A DNA stretch of 16,944 nucleotides from positions 1-16,944 of the forward strand of contig CAKQTZ010000019.1 in the NCBI GenBank assembly GCA_934277375.1, written 5' to 3'. The notes beneath the pieces were generated by a model. It saw only the letters and a program-made list of their open reading frames with translations, was not told the origin of the DNA and did not search any database. This document shows, piece by piece, positions 6,425-12,637 of this stretch. Within the stretch, counting starts at the first letter, position 1, and each line of letters starts with the position of its first letter. The position numbers and the translations under genes are program-made. Source of the stretch: an uncultured Coprococcus sp. (GTDB lineage: Bacteria; Bacillota; Clostridia; Lachnospirales; Lachnospiraceae).

Positions 6425-7036
6425 ATGGAATATGGATTTACGCAGAAATTATTTGGATATTTCTATCACAATTCATGTATGAAACAGGCAAAAGCACAGC
6501 ATTTGAGCATTGACAGCAAAGCAATAAAGAACGAGTACAAGGCAATCCTTGAGCGTGCCGATGACATAGGGAAATCACACCTCATGAGCTCATTCTGCAT
6601 GGGCGCCTATTTCATCGCATTAAACAGAAAGACTTCTCTTTCACCAGAGGAATGTTTCAGCCTGTACAAAGACGGGCTATGCAATAATAAACTTTTTCAT
6701 ATGGTGATTGGGAATGCGGACAGCTATCTCGACGAGAAAAAGCTTACTGGAAGAAAGAAATGGTCTGAGGAGTCTCATCTGAGACGCTATAAGAATGACT
6801 GGGTTCTTGACATCATCGAGGGCGGGCCAAACGATGACTTCGTACTCGGCTATGATTATCACAACTGTGGGATCTGTAATCTCTGCCGTGACGAGGGTTG
6901 CTTTGAACTGGCAAAGTATTTGTGCCGTATGGATTACGTTCTCGCCGACATGATGGACATGAAGCTCACAAGGACACAGACTCTTGCCGAAAATGGCGCT
7001 TACTGCGACTTCCGCTATGGACGGAAGTCACAGTAA
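6425..7036 (+). CDS. L-2-amino-thiazoline-4-carboxylate (ATC) hydrolase family protein
   Basis: A 203-residue cytoplasmic protein. The family is named for the enzyme that opens L-ATC to N-carbamoyl-L-cysteine in Pseudomonas cysteine synthesis; most Firmicutes members are uncharacterised, so this reaction is not assured. Recognisable are a helical N-terminal half, then GYDYHNCGICNLCRDEGC (142-159), which is a cysteine cluster (C148, C151, C154, C159) typical of the family, CRMDY (167-171) and the closing YCDFRY motif (193-198). GAAAGGAAA precedes the ATG. The gap to the methyltransferase is only 67 bases but holds a separate dyad operator, so it may have its own control. It converges with the membrane gene that ends at 7090. 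Confidence 0.75.
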   Translation: MEYGFTQKLFGYFYHNSCMKQAKAQHLSIDSKAIKNEYKAILERADDIGKSHLMSSFCMGAYFIALNRKTSLSPEECFSLYKDGLCNNKLFHMVIGNADSYLDEKKLTGRKKWSEESHLRRYKNDWVLDIIEGGPNDDFVLGYDYHNCGICNLCRDEGCFELAKYLCRMDYVLADMMDMKLTRTQTLAENGAYCDFRYGRKSQ

Positions 7037-7089
7037 TACATGGTATTTTCATCACCCTCTATGGTCACATTTCTGGCATTCTTATCTTC

Positions 7090-7773
7090 TCAAGAAACTT
7101 TCTCATTCTTTCTTCCAACGATCCAGATGAGCAGGAAGAAAAATATCATACTCTCACTCATCAATCCATTTGTAAATCCAATACGGAATGGCGTGTCAGG
7201 AAGAAGGCTCTTGACCGTTACAAATACTACATAGAACACAAGGACATTTCCCGCTGCCATCCATCTTGGAAGTGTGGTTTTGCCACGTACCACAACATAA
7301 AACCAGTATAAGAATACAGGAAGCATCAAAACTTCACTGACCATTATAACCCATGACAGATGGGAATATAAAGCCTCGCATGCAGGCAATGCCGCCTCTG
7401 AATAACCATTATTTGTCATCCAGTTGTAGAGGTAAAGTATCATGATATAGAAAAGATGCAGGCACATCCATGGAGTAAGTCCAAATGCATTCAGATAGTG
7501 ATATATCCTACGCTCCTTCTCCCCGCGAATAAATCTTCCTATGTAAAACAATGCAATTCCGTAGAAAATGATTCCCGGAAATGCCAGAAGCATTGCAAGC
7601 CCATTTCTCCACGGTGCTATCTGTGATGCGCCCTGGGTAAGCCAGAACAACTCGCCACTACTCGTTGTGTCACCATATATCATCAGCCAGTCTCCTCCGC
7701 CATAACAAAAGCAGCCTAGTATTCCGCATATCATAGCCAATGCCAATGTATTTTTGTCAACTTTGTTCTCCAT
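7090..7773 (-). CDS. DUF6796-like multi-pass membrane protein
   Basis: About 227 residues, with five or six hydrophobic segments. It resembles a family of uncharacterised Firmicutes membrane proteins (DUF6796) marked by GGGDWLMIYGD followed by FWLTQGASQIAPWRN in the first loop. I know of no established function; the conserved acidic and aromatic residues in the loop suggest ligand or partner binding. The frame is open to 7812, but ATG 7773 is preceded by GGGAGGAATTAAT, so that start is preferred. It is divergent from the alpha/beta hydrolase at 7939, with a dyad between them. Confidence 0.72.
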   Translation of the reverse strand: MENKVDKNTLALAMICGILGCFCYGGGDWLMIYGDTTSSGELFWLTQGASQIAPWRNGLAMLLAFPGIIFYGIALFYIGRFIRGEKERRIYHYLNAFGLTPWMCLHLFYIMILYLYNWMTNNGYSEAALPACEALYSHLSWVIMVSEVLMLPVFLYWFYVVVRGKTTLPRWMAAGNVLVFYVVFVTVKSLLPDTPFRIGFTNGLMSESMIFFFLLIWIVGRKNEKVS

Positions 7774-7877
7774 ATTAATTCCTCCCATATTCTTTGTATT
7801 GCACTGTATCATGCATCAAGACAAACTCATCATGTTTACATTGACAGCCTCTTTTGCCAGTGCTAGTATCTATATTA

Positions 7878-7893
7878 GTTAGACGCATCTAAC
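7878..7893. promoter_or_regulatory. Operator-like palindrome in a divergent intergenic region
   Basis: GTTAGACGCATCTAAC has 6-bp arms around a 4-base centre. It sits between the divergent membrane gene and alpha/beta hydrolase, so it could control both. TTAGA-type half sites are typical of TetR-family operators. On the minus strand it directly precedes a TAATAT box. Confidence 0.55.
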
Positions 7894-7938
7894 ATTTTTA
7901 ATTTTAGCATATTATCAGACAATTGGGAGAATATTTTT

Positions 7939-8724
7939 ATGAAAGTTTACGAATTCGGGGATAAAAATAAACTGAGCATCATGCTCTTTCCTGGCACCTG
8001 CTGCTACTGGAAAACCAACTTTGGACACGTTCTTAATGGACTTCAGGAGCATTTTCACACTTTGGTTGTCAGTTACAGTGGATTTGACGATACGGAAAAT
8101 TCAACATTTATCTCAGAGCTTGACGAGGTTCAGAAGGTTGAAAACTATATCAAGGATAAGCTTGACGGAAAGCTGTTTGCAGCATACGGCTGTTCCCTTG
8201 GAGGTTCATTTGTATCCCTCCTGATTGGACGCCAGAATATACATATAGACCACGGGATCATAGGGTCAAGCGACATGGATCAGGCTCCAAAGTGGCTGGC
8301 AAAGCTTGAGACAGCCATCATGATGCCAATGTTCTATCCTTTTATCACCGGGCATGAAAGTGGTCTTCTGAAAAAGGTGTTTGAGAAGAAAATGAACGAG
8401 GGAAATGACAGTTCTGAATATATGAAGAAATTCATGAAAATCATGGGCAAAGGGAGCGGAATAGACTTTTCATTCATATCCAAGGAGTCCATGAAAAATC
8501 AGTTCTGCACCGACCTATACACAAGCGTTGGAGAACACATAAGCGTACCTGGAACTACTATCCACGTATTCTACGCCAAGAAAATGGGTGAGAAATATTT
8601 TGAGCGTTACAGGAAGTGTTTCGCCGATCCGGATATATGCGAATTTGATCTGCAGCACGAAGAACTGCTGCTTGACGCTGACCGTTGGATCCATGAGGTC
8701 TGCAGGGTGTGCGGCATAAACTGA
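7939..8724 (+). CDS. Alpha/beta hydrolase
   Basis: A 261-residue cytoplasmic protein with an alpha/beta hydrolase fold. The oxyanion region MLFPGTCCYW (15-24) is followed by the nucleophile elbow GCSLGGS (84-90, Ser86). A cap region occupies roughly 115-195, and H240 in LQHEELLL is the likely catalytic histidine. The acid residue is unclear. Substrate unknown; likely an esterase or lipase-like enzyme. GGGAGAA precedes the ATG. It ends 7 bases from the stop of the convergent small membrane gene, leaving no room for a conventional terminator. Confidence 0.82.
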   Translation: MKVYEFGDKNKLSIMLFPGTCCYWKTNFGHVLNGLQEHFHTLVVSYSGFDDTENSTFISELDEVQKVENYIKDKLDGKLFAAYGCSLGGSFVSLLIGRQNIHIDHGIIGSSDMDQAPKWLAKLETAIMMPMFYPFITGHESGLLKKVFEKKMNEGNDSSEYMKKFMKIMGKGSGIDFSFISKESMKNQFCTDLYTSVGEHISVPGTTIHVFYAKKMGEKYFERYRKCFADPDICEFDLQHEELLLDADRWIHEVCRVCGIN

Positions 8725-8731
8725 TCTGCTC

Positions 8732-8968
8732 CTACTTCTTCACAACCAAATGCACGACCCCTGCAAATGACAGTACAACGATTGCCACATATACTATCCG
8801 TGTAATCATGTGCCCATTCTGCCAGTTATCCACCGCAAGCAGAGTCCATAGTGCGCCCTGAACCAACTGCGTTGCAATCTGTATCTTCTTATTATCCTTA
8901 TTCTTACAACTTATTATAAGTAATATTACATAAACAACAAGACCTATACTCAGTAAAATGCTCATCAT
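8732..8968 (-). CDS. Small membrane protein
   Basis: About 78 residues with three hydrophobic segments: near 5-20, around 36-46, and near 58-74 ending in VVKK. I do not recognise the family. The frame also allows a GTG at 8980, but the ribosome site AAAGGTGA overlaps that GTG, so the ATG at 8968 is the likelier start. A near-perfect dyad lies about 32 bases upstream of this start. Confidence 0.6.
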   Translation of the reverse strand: MMSILLSIGLVVYVILLIISCKNKDNKKIQIATQLVQGALWTLLAVDNWQNGHMITRIVYVAIVVLSFAGVVHLVVKK

Positions 8969-8999
8969 AAATTTAGTCACCTTTCGTCTGTATACTCAT

Positions 9000-9021
9000 C
9001 TGGTTAGTTTTTTCTAATCAG
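9000..9021. promoter_or_regulatory. Operator-like dyad upstream of the small membrane gene
   Basis: CTGGTTAG (9000-9007) and CTAATCAG (9014-9021) form arms with a single mismatch around a T6 centre. The TTAG...CTAA half sites recall the dyad at 7878 but with different spacing. It could bind a MarR or TetR regulator. The stretch 9022-9120 beyond it is AT-rich and shows nothing else I can name. Confidence 0.45.
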
Positions 9022-9121
9022 TTTCATTTTAGCACTTATTGTTTTTAAATTCAACCAGACAAATTCATAAGTTATGTTAAGTATGATGACTAGCAAAAAA
9101 ATAATAATTTATACAAAATTT

Positions 9122-9352
9122 AAGAGGATGGTGTATTGCCTCAGCAATACTCCCACCCTCTAGTGACTGATTTTTCTGTTGTCCGAACAACAAGACCGAC
9201 CCTTACGTTCGGCATTGGAGCAAAGTTTTTCGTTGCCTGCCAACGTCCTGTATCTTTCGCAACAGGATAGGTCACAAACATACAAAGAAAGCCGGTCCAA
9301 GCACACAGAACCGGCTTTATATAAGTGGAGGAAGGTTTTCTATCCACTTATA
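9122..9352 (-). ncRNA. Structured non-coding RNA, possibly raiA-motif class
   Basis: Read on the minus strand, nearly the whole stretch folds into compact helices. In order: a 10-bp hairpin (9352-9320), a 9-bp hairpin (9318-9288), then a domain closed by GUGAC/GUCAC (9275-9271 with 9167-9163). Inside that domain are UCCUGU/ACAGGA, an 8-bp helix CGUUGGCA with UGCC-G-AACG enclosing GCAA/UUGC, and a hairpin UGUUGU-UCGG-ACAACA. A long terminal hairpin (9161-9123) follows. The first two hairpins may belong to the acetyltransferase 3' end. Size, multi-branched form and intergenic location recall the raiA-motif RNA of Bacillota; that identity is from memory and unverified. No clear promoter was found, and no protein fits the conserved helices. 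Confidence 0.7.
9288..9318 (-). terminator. Possible terminator of the acetyltransferase gene
   Basis: AAAGCCGGT and its exact complement form a 9-bp stem, followed on the minus strand by CTTTGTATGTTT. It lies about 75 bases after the acetyltransferase stop. It could equally be the first helix of the structured RNA. Confidence 0.45.
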
Positions 9353-9394
9353 CGCTATATTGTAAAACCAATACGAAGATAGCTTCTTTAAATA

Positions 9395-10030
9395 TTACCA
9401 GCCCAGTTTCTGACAGATCTCAGCCCAGGCTTCATCGTCTATCTCCTCATCGCGGAAAAGTCTTCTCTTGTCATCATCAGTGATCATACGAAGCACCTTA
9501 CATGGATTTCCCGCTGCAACTGCCCAGTCAGGGATATCCTTTGTAACAACACTTCCTGCACCGATTATGACGTTACTTCCAATATTCACGCCAGGGCAGA
9601 TCACAGTGTTGCCGCCAATCCATACATTGTCTCCAATGGTAACTTGCTTGCCATACTCCCACATAGCACTGCGAACATCAGGATATATCGGATGACCTGC
9701 TGTGTATATCGCTACATTTGGCGCCATGAAACAATTGTCACCTATGGTCACCTTTGCAACGTCAAGGATCGTACAGTTGTAATTTGCAAAGAAGTTCTTG
9801 CCAACCTCTATGTGTGAACCGTAATCGCAGTAGAATGGCGGATTGACACAGGCTCCATCAGACTTGCCGAACAGCTCCGTTACGACCTCTGATATGCCAT
9901 CAAAATCCGAACGATCCATGAAGTTCAGCTTCTGCAATATCTTTCTGCACCCAGCCTGCTCCTCCATGACTGCCTCATCTGATATATACGCCATCTGCAT
10001 GTTTCTTCTCTTTCTCATGTCCATACTCAT
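9395..10030 (-). CDS. Sugar/maltose O-acetyltransferase-like (hexapeptide family)
   Basis: A 211-residue acetyl-CoA-dependent transferase of the galactoside/maltose acetyltransferase type. An N-terminal helical segment (1-55) is followed by the left-handed beta-helix of hexapeptide repeats (about 70-190). The catalytic histidine is H113 in YTAGHPIYPDVR, and GDNVWIGGNTVICPGVNIG plus AAGNPCKVL are typical of the family. The acceptor is probably a sugar. GAGGAG lies 8 bases before the ATG. That ribosome site and the start lie inside the 5' part of the opposite-strand AraC gene, so its promoter must be in AraC coding DNA; I could not identify it. Confidence 0.88.
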   Translation of the reverse strand: MSMDMRKRRNMQMAYISDEAVMEEQAGCRKILQKLNFMDRSDFDGISEVVTELFGKSDGACVNPPFYCDYGSHIEVGKNFFANYNCTILDVAKVTIGDNCFMAPNVAIYTAGHPIYPDVRSAMWEYGKQVTIGDNVWIGGNTVICPGVNIGSNVIIGAGSVVTKDIPDWAVAAGNPCKVLRMITDDDKRRLFRDEEIDDEAWAEICQKLGW

Positions 10031-10859
10031 TTTCTATTCTCCTCGTCTTTTCAGTAAAATGTATGACTCAGCAGCTTACCTCTATCCCGACTACAGAGGT
10101 GTCAGCCACTGGCATGACGATGTTGAGTTTATTATGATGATGGATGGCCAGATGACATATGATATAAATGGACAGAGCATTGACATGCAGACCGGGGAAG
10201 GTATTTTTGTCAACAGCAGATGTCTGCACTACGGCTACTCAGATGCACATGCAGACTGCCATTTCATCTGCCTGAGAATGTCTCTATCGCTCCTGTCCGC
10301 AAATGACTATTTTACTAAGAACTATCTGGAGCCGCTCACCGGCAATACCGGATATCCTTACCAGAAACTTACTCCCGCCATTTTATGGCAGAACATGATT
10401 CTTGGGGATATACAGGCAATTTACGATACCAGCCATGACGTGTTAAGACCATTCTCCGTCATTGAAAAATTTGCCCATATCATGGAGCTGCTGTCGGAGA
10501 ACATGGATACGCAGAATAGAAACGTAGAAAACTCAGATGACCTCCTGTCACTCACCGCCATGATCGGGTTCATCCAGAAGAATTATCCAGGCAAGCTACT
10601 GCTCAAAGATATCTCAAGCGCCGGAAACTGCTGCAAAACAAAATGCACATCTCTTTTCCAGAGATATCTGTCTGTATCGCCTATGCAATACCTGAACAAC
10701 TATCGCCTTGAAAAAGGATGTGCTATGCTTAGAAACTCTTCCATGTCCGTGACCGATGTGGCTTATGCCTGTGGATTTTCCGGTACGAGCTATTTCTGTG
10801 AGCTGTTTCACAGGCACTATGGGATAACGCCGAATGAATATAGGAGGGAGAATTTATAG
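10017..10859 (+). CDS. AraC-family transcriptional regulator
   Basis: About 280 residues from the ATG at 10017, or 266 from the ATG at 10059. The N-terminal cupin-like sensor contains HWHDDVEF, and the C-terminal 100 residues hold the two AraC helix-turn-helices, with DISSAGNCCKTKCTSLFQRY and VTDVAYACGFSGTSYFCELF followed by the closing YGITPNEYRR. Residues encoded before 10059 (FYSPRLFSKMYDSAAYLYPD) look like genuine AraC N-terminus, which favours the earlier start or an even earlier lost one. Neither ATG has a ribosome site. The 5' end overlaps the divergent acetyltransferase start, and the 3' end overlaps the stop of the convergent YitT-like gene by 6 bases. It probably regulates a neighbour, but the target is not shown. 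Confidence 0.82.
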   Translation: MSILIFYSPRLFSKMYDSAAYLYPDYRGVSHWHDDVEFIMMMDGQMTYDINGQSIDMQTGEGIFVNSRCLHYGYSDAHADCHFICLRMSLSLLSANDYFTKNYLEPLTGNTGYPYQKLTPAILWQNMILGDIQAIYDTSHDVLRPFSVIEKFAHIMELLSENMDTQNRNVENSDDLLSLTAMIGFIQKNYPGKLLLKDISSAGNCCKTKCTSLFQRYLSVSPMQYLNNYRLEKGCAMLRNSSMSVTDVAYACGFSGTSYFCELFHRHYGITPNEYRRENL

Positions 10860-11453
10860 CTTTATAACCTTCTTCGCCCTCCCAACAGTAAACTGGATTA
10901 TCGGCCCCGATACAATCACAGTAACAACCGTACACACACCGAACTTTCCCCCAAGGATCACACCTATCACAACCATGGCAGCATCAAGTATCATCCTGAC
11001 TTTTTTCACCTGCCAGTGATTCTTCTCTGCAAGCGCAAATGTCACAGCCTCGTATGAACCACGCCCAAGGTCCGCCGCCGCATAAAGTCCTGTTCCCACC
11101 GCAAACAGCACGATTCCTACGAGCATGATCAACATATTGAGCCACATGTATTTGCCGTAGACATGCATTTGCGCAAAGAGATCAACACACAGACTGTAAA
11201 CGATCTGGTAAAGTATCGTTCCTATATGTATCTGTGATCTGTCATATATGAGTACAAAAAGGATCATTATAACCGCTACTATGAACGACGCTGCCCCAAT
11301 ACTCACGTGAAACGTACCGGATATTCCCTGCCATAATACCGCCAGAGTCGCACCGCCGAATCCGGCATACAATGCCAGGGTTATACCATATGCGGCAATA
11401 ACTGAACCAATTATTATAACAGCTATCTTTTTTATCCACTCTCTTTTACTCAT
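10854..11453 (-). CDS. YczE/YitT-family membrane protein
   Basis: A 199-residue integral membrane protein with about five or six hydrophobic segments, matching the YczE/YyaS/YitT group (COG2364-like), whose function is unresolved. Conserved elements include YGITLALYAGFGG, the DLGRGSYEAVTFALA loop and GGKFGVCTVVTVIVSGP near the end. AGGAGG lies 4 bases before the ATG at 11453; the TTG at 11471 upstream is inside the ribosome-site region and is not the start. It has a strong promoter at 11565-11593 and a terminator hairpin in the leader, so expression is probably set by transcription attenuation. Some relatives stand next to AraC or MerR regulators, as here. Confidence 0.82.
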   Translation of the reverse strand: MSKREWIKKIAVIIIGSVIAAYGITLALYAGFGGATLAVLWQGISGTFHVSIGAASFIVAVIMILFVLIYDRSQIHIGTILYQIVYSLCVDLFAQMHVYGKYMWLNMLIMLVGIVLFAVGTGLYAAADLGRGSYEAVTFALAEKNHWQVKKVRMILDAAMVVIGVILGGKFGVCTVVTVIVSGPIIQFTVGRAKKVIKL

Positions 11454-11477
11454 ACAACCTCCTGTTGCCAAATAAAA

Positions 11478-11528
11478 AAGACTATAGATAAAACTGTTAT
11501 GTTCAGAAACAGCAAAATCTATAGTCTT
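11478..11528 (-). promoter_or_regulatory. Leader terminator/attenuator of the YitT-like gene
   Basis: A perfect 12-bp stem (11517-11528 with 11478-11489) with an inner CTGTT/AACAG pairing. On the minus strand it runs directly into a U-rich tail (TCTTTTTTATT) and ends about 8 bases before the AGGAGG of the gene. That is an intrinsic terminator inside a 5' leader, so a regulated readthrough mechanism is expected. The stretch upstream of it (about 11558-11529) is short and matches no riboswitch I recognise. Confidence 0.7.
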
Positions 11529-11564
11529 CTTACGTGCCGAGACAAGCTATTTTTAATTGTTGCT

Positions 11565-11593
11565 ATACTATATCATTTATAACTTTTTGTCAA
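11565..11593 (-). promoter_or_regulatory. Promoter of the YitT-like gene
   Basis: On the minus strand, a perfect TTGACA (11593-11588), a 17-base spacer and TAGTAT (11570-11565). Predicted start near 11558 gives a leader of about 105 bases containing the attenuator. Confidence 0.75.
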
Positions 11594-11645
11594 TAACTGG
11601 TATTTCATTTCCTACCACCTAGATACAAATTCAAGTACTTACCTT

Positions 11646-11678
11646 GGGGACGTTGTTTTTGTCCCGAAGAGTGTCCCC
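11646..11678. repeat. REP-like inverted repeat
   Basis: GGGGAC (11646-11651) and GTCCCC (11673-11678) form a dyad, with a third GTCCC copy inside it (11661-11665). Similar short GTCCC palindromes flank small transposase remnants in Clostridia. It lies just after the stop codon of the gene relic at 11688. Confidence 0.5.
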
Positions 11679-11687
11679 TGTCTCATA

Positions 11688-11806
11688 TTATTTGATATCT
11701 AGTTCTGGTGGAACGTCAATCTCCTCAGAGACATATTTTCCATCTTTCTTCCGTTGTCTTTTCTTATCTTTAACTGTTCAAGGTATAAATCTCTCTTAAT
11801 CTCCAT
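11688..11806 (-). pseudogene. Gene relics: start of an AAA/DUF4143-type ATPase and the tail of another gene
   Basis: An ATG at 11806, with AAGGA at good spacing, opens MEIKRDLYLEQLKIRKDNG. This closely resembles the N-terminus of the AAA_14/DUF4143 ATPases of anaerobes. The following Walker A region is missing and the frame stops at 11699. In a second frame, 11777-11691 encodes a basic then acidic tail, DGKYVSEEIDVPPELDIK, ending in a TAA at 11688-11690. That looks like the C-terminus of an unrelated gene, perhaps a small transposase. The arrangement suggests a deletion that joined two genes. Upstream, 11807-11940 is AT-rich and I see nothing convincing in it. Confidence 0.5.
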
Positions 11807-11940
11807 AACGTTGTTCCTTGTTTTTGTGCATCGCACGAATTTGGGTAATGTTATTTCACTACTAAATTATTTTTACTTCAATAGACATTACTATTTTTGC
11901 GTATTTGCACTTCTTTATGTATCAATTATCATCATAAAAA

Positions 11941-11975
11941 TACACTACGGTATCATTTATTAACACCGTAGCGTA
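11941..11975 (-). terminator. Intrinsic terminator after the DUF2716-like gene
   Basis: An 11-bp stem (11941-11951 with 11965-11975, one G-U pair) with CTACGGT arms. On the minus strand the sequence after the stem is TTTTTATG. It lies about 115 bases after the minus-strand gene ending at 12091. Between them (11976-12090) I see no gene. Confidence 0.6.
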
Positions 11976-12090
11976 CTAAAGAACAATCTATACTTTAATC
12001 TATAAACCAACTTAAAACACAGACGCATTTCTACCAAAACAACCCCAAAACTCGCTTAGTTAGTGGTTCTCCTGTTAAGTAAGCAAACTA

Positions 12091-12564
12091 TCAGTGAAAA
12101 GCAAAAAGTCCCAGTTTTTCCTTGTTTTTTTCAAACCTTTTAATCAGTTCTTTTCCCATCACTATAATTTCGTTTCGCCAGGGATGACCGAAGATTCCAC
12201 AATTCCATGTGCTATCAATGAAAAAATAATAATCTCCATCCGGATAATATGTTGGAAAATACACTTGACATTGTCTATCAGGATCATAATAGTTATAATT
12301 CATTGAAATATCTTCCATTGGTGAGAATTCAAAACAATCATGATTCCAGTCTAAGGCATACATTTTTTCCTGTCCTAGTTCCTTCAAAATAGAATTGATT
12401 ATTTTCTCTTGTTCTTCACTCCAGGGAGTCGCTTTATGATACTTTTTTGTATCACCTGGTATTATAATCCATTCGCAAGTGATGTCTGTTCCCGGCTTAA
12501 ACTTAAATTCACTATTTAATTTATCCCATAAAATGATTGCTTCATCTTTAGATATAACTCTCAA
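12091..12564 (-). CDS. DUF2716-like protein
   Basis: About 157 residues, soluble and of unknown function. It resembles the DUF2716 family: LWDKLNSEFKFKPG near the start, the ALDWNHDCFEF motif in the middle, and PTYYPDGDYYFFI followed by GIFGHPWRNEIIVMG near the end. The frame has an ATG at 12618, but that ATG lacks a ribosome site. A TTG at 12564 is preceded by AAGGGGAA at good spacing and gives an N-terminus of the length expected for the family, so I prefer it. The gene is more AT-rich than its neighbours, which hints at transfer. It follows the MATE gene on the same strand, with a hairpin (12626-12642) lacking a U tail between them. Confidence 0.7.
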   Translation of the reverse strand: MRVISKDEAIILWDKLNSEFKFKPGTDITCEWIIIPGDTKKYHKATPWSEEQEKIINSILKELGQEKMYALDWNHDCFEFSPMEDISMNYNYYDPDRQCQVYFPTYYPDGDYYFFIDSTWNCGIFGHPWRNEIIVMGKELIKRFEKNKEKLGLFAFH

Positions 12565-12637
12565 TATACATTCCCCTTCGCACAGAAAATATGAATTTAC
12601 TACAGAGCAATACTCCATTTTTTATCATAGCATAACG

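Noticed and set aside
9141..9347. 68-residue open frame on the minus strand
   Set aside because: It lies wholly within the structured RNA, has no ribosome site, and its codons are dictated by helices. A small protein cannot be fully excluded, but the RNA explains the sequence better.
9843..10016. Upstream extension of the AraC frame
   Set aside because: This part is antisense to well-conserved acetyltransferase coding sequence and shows no AraC-like residues, so I start no earlier than 10017.
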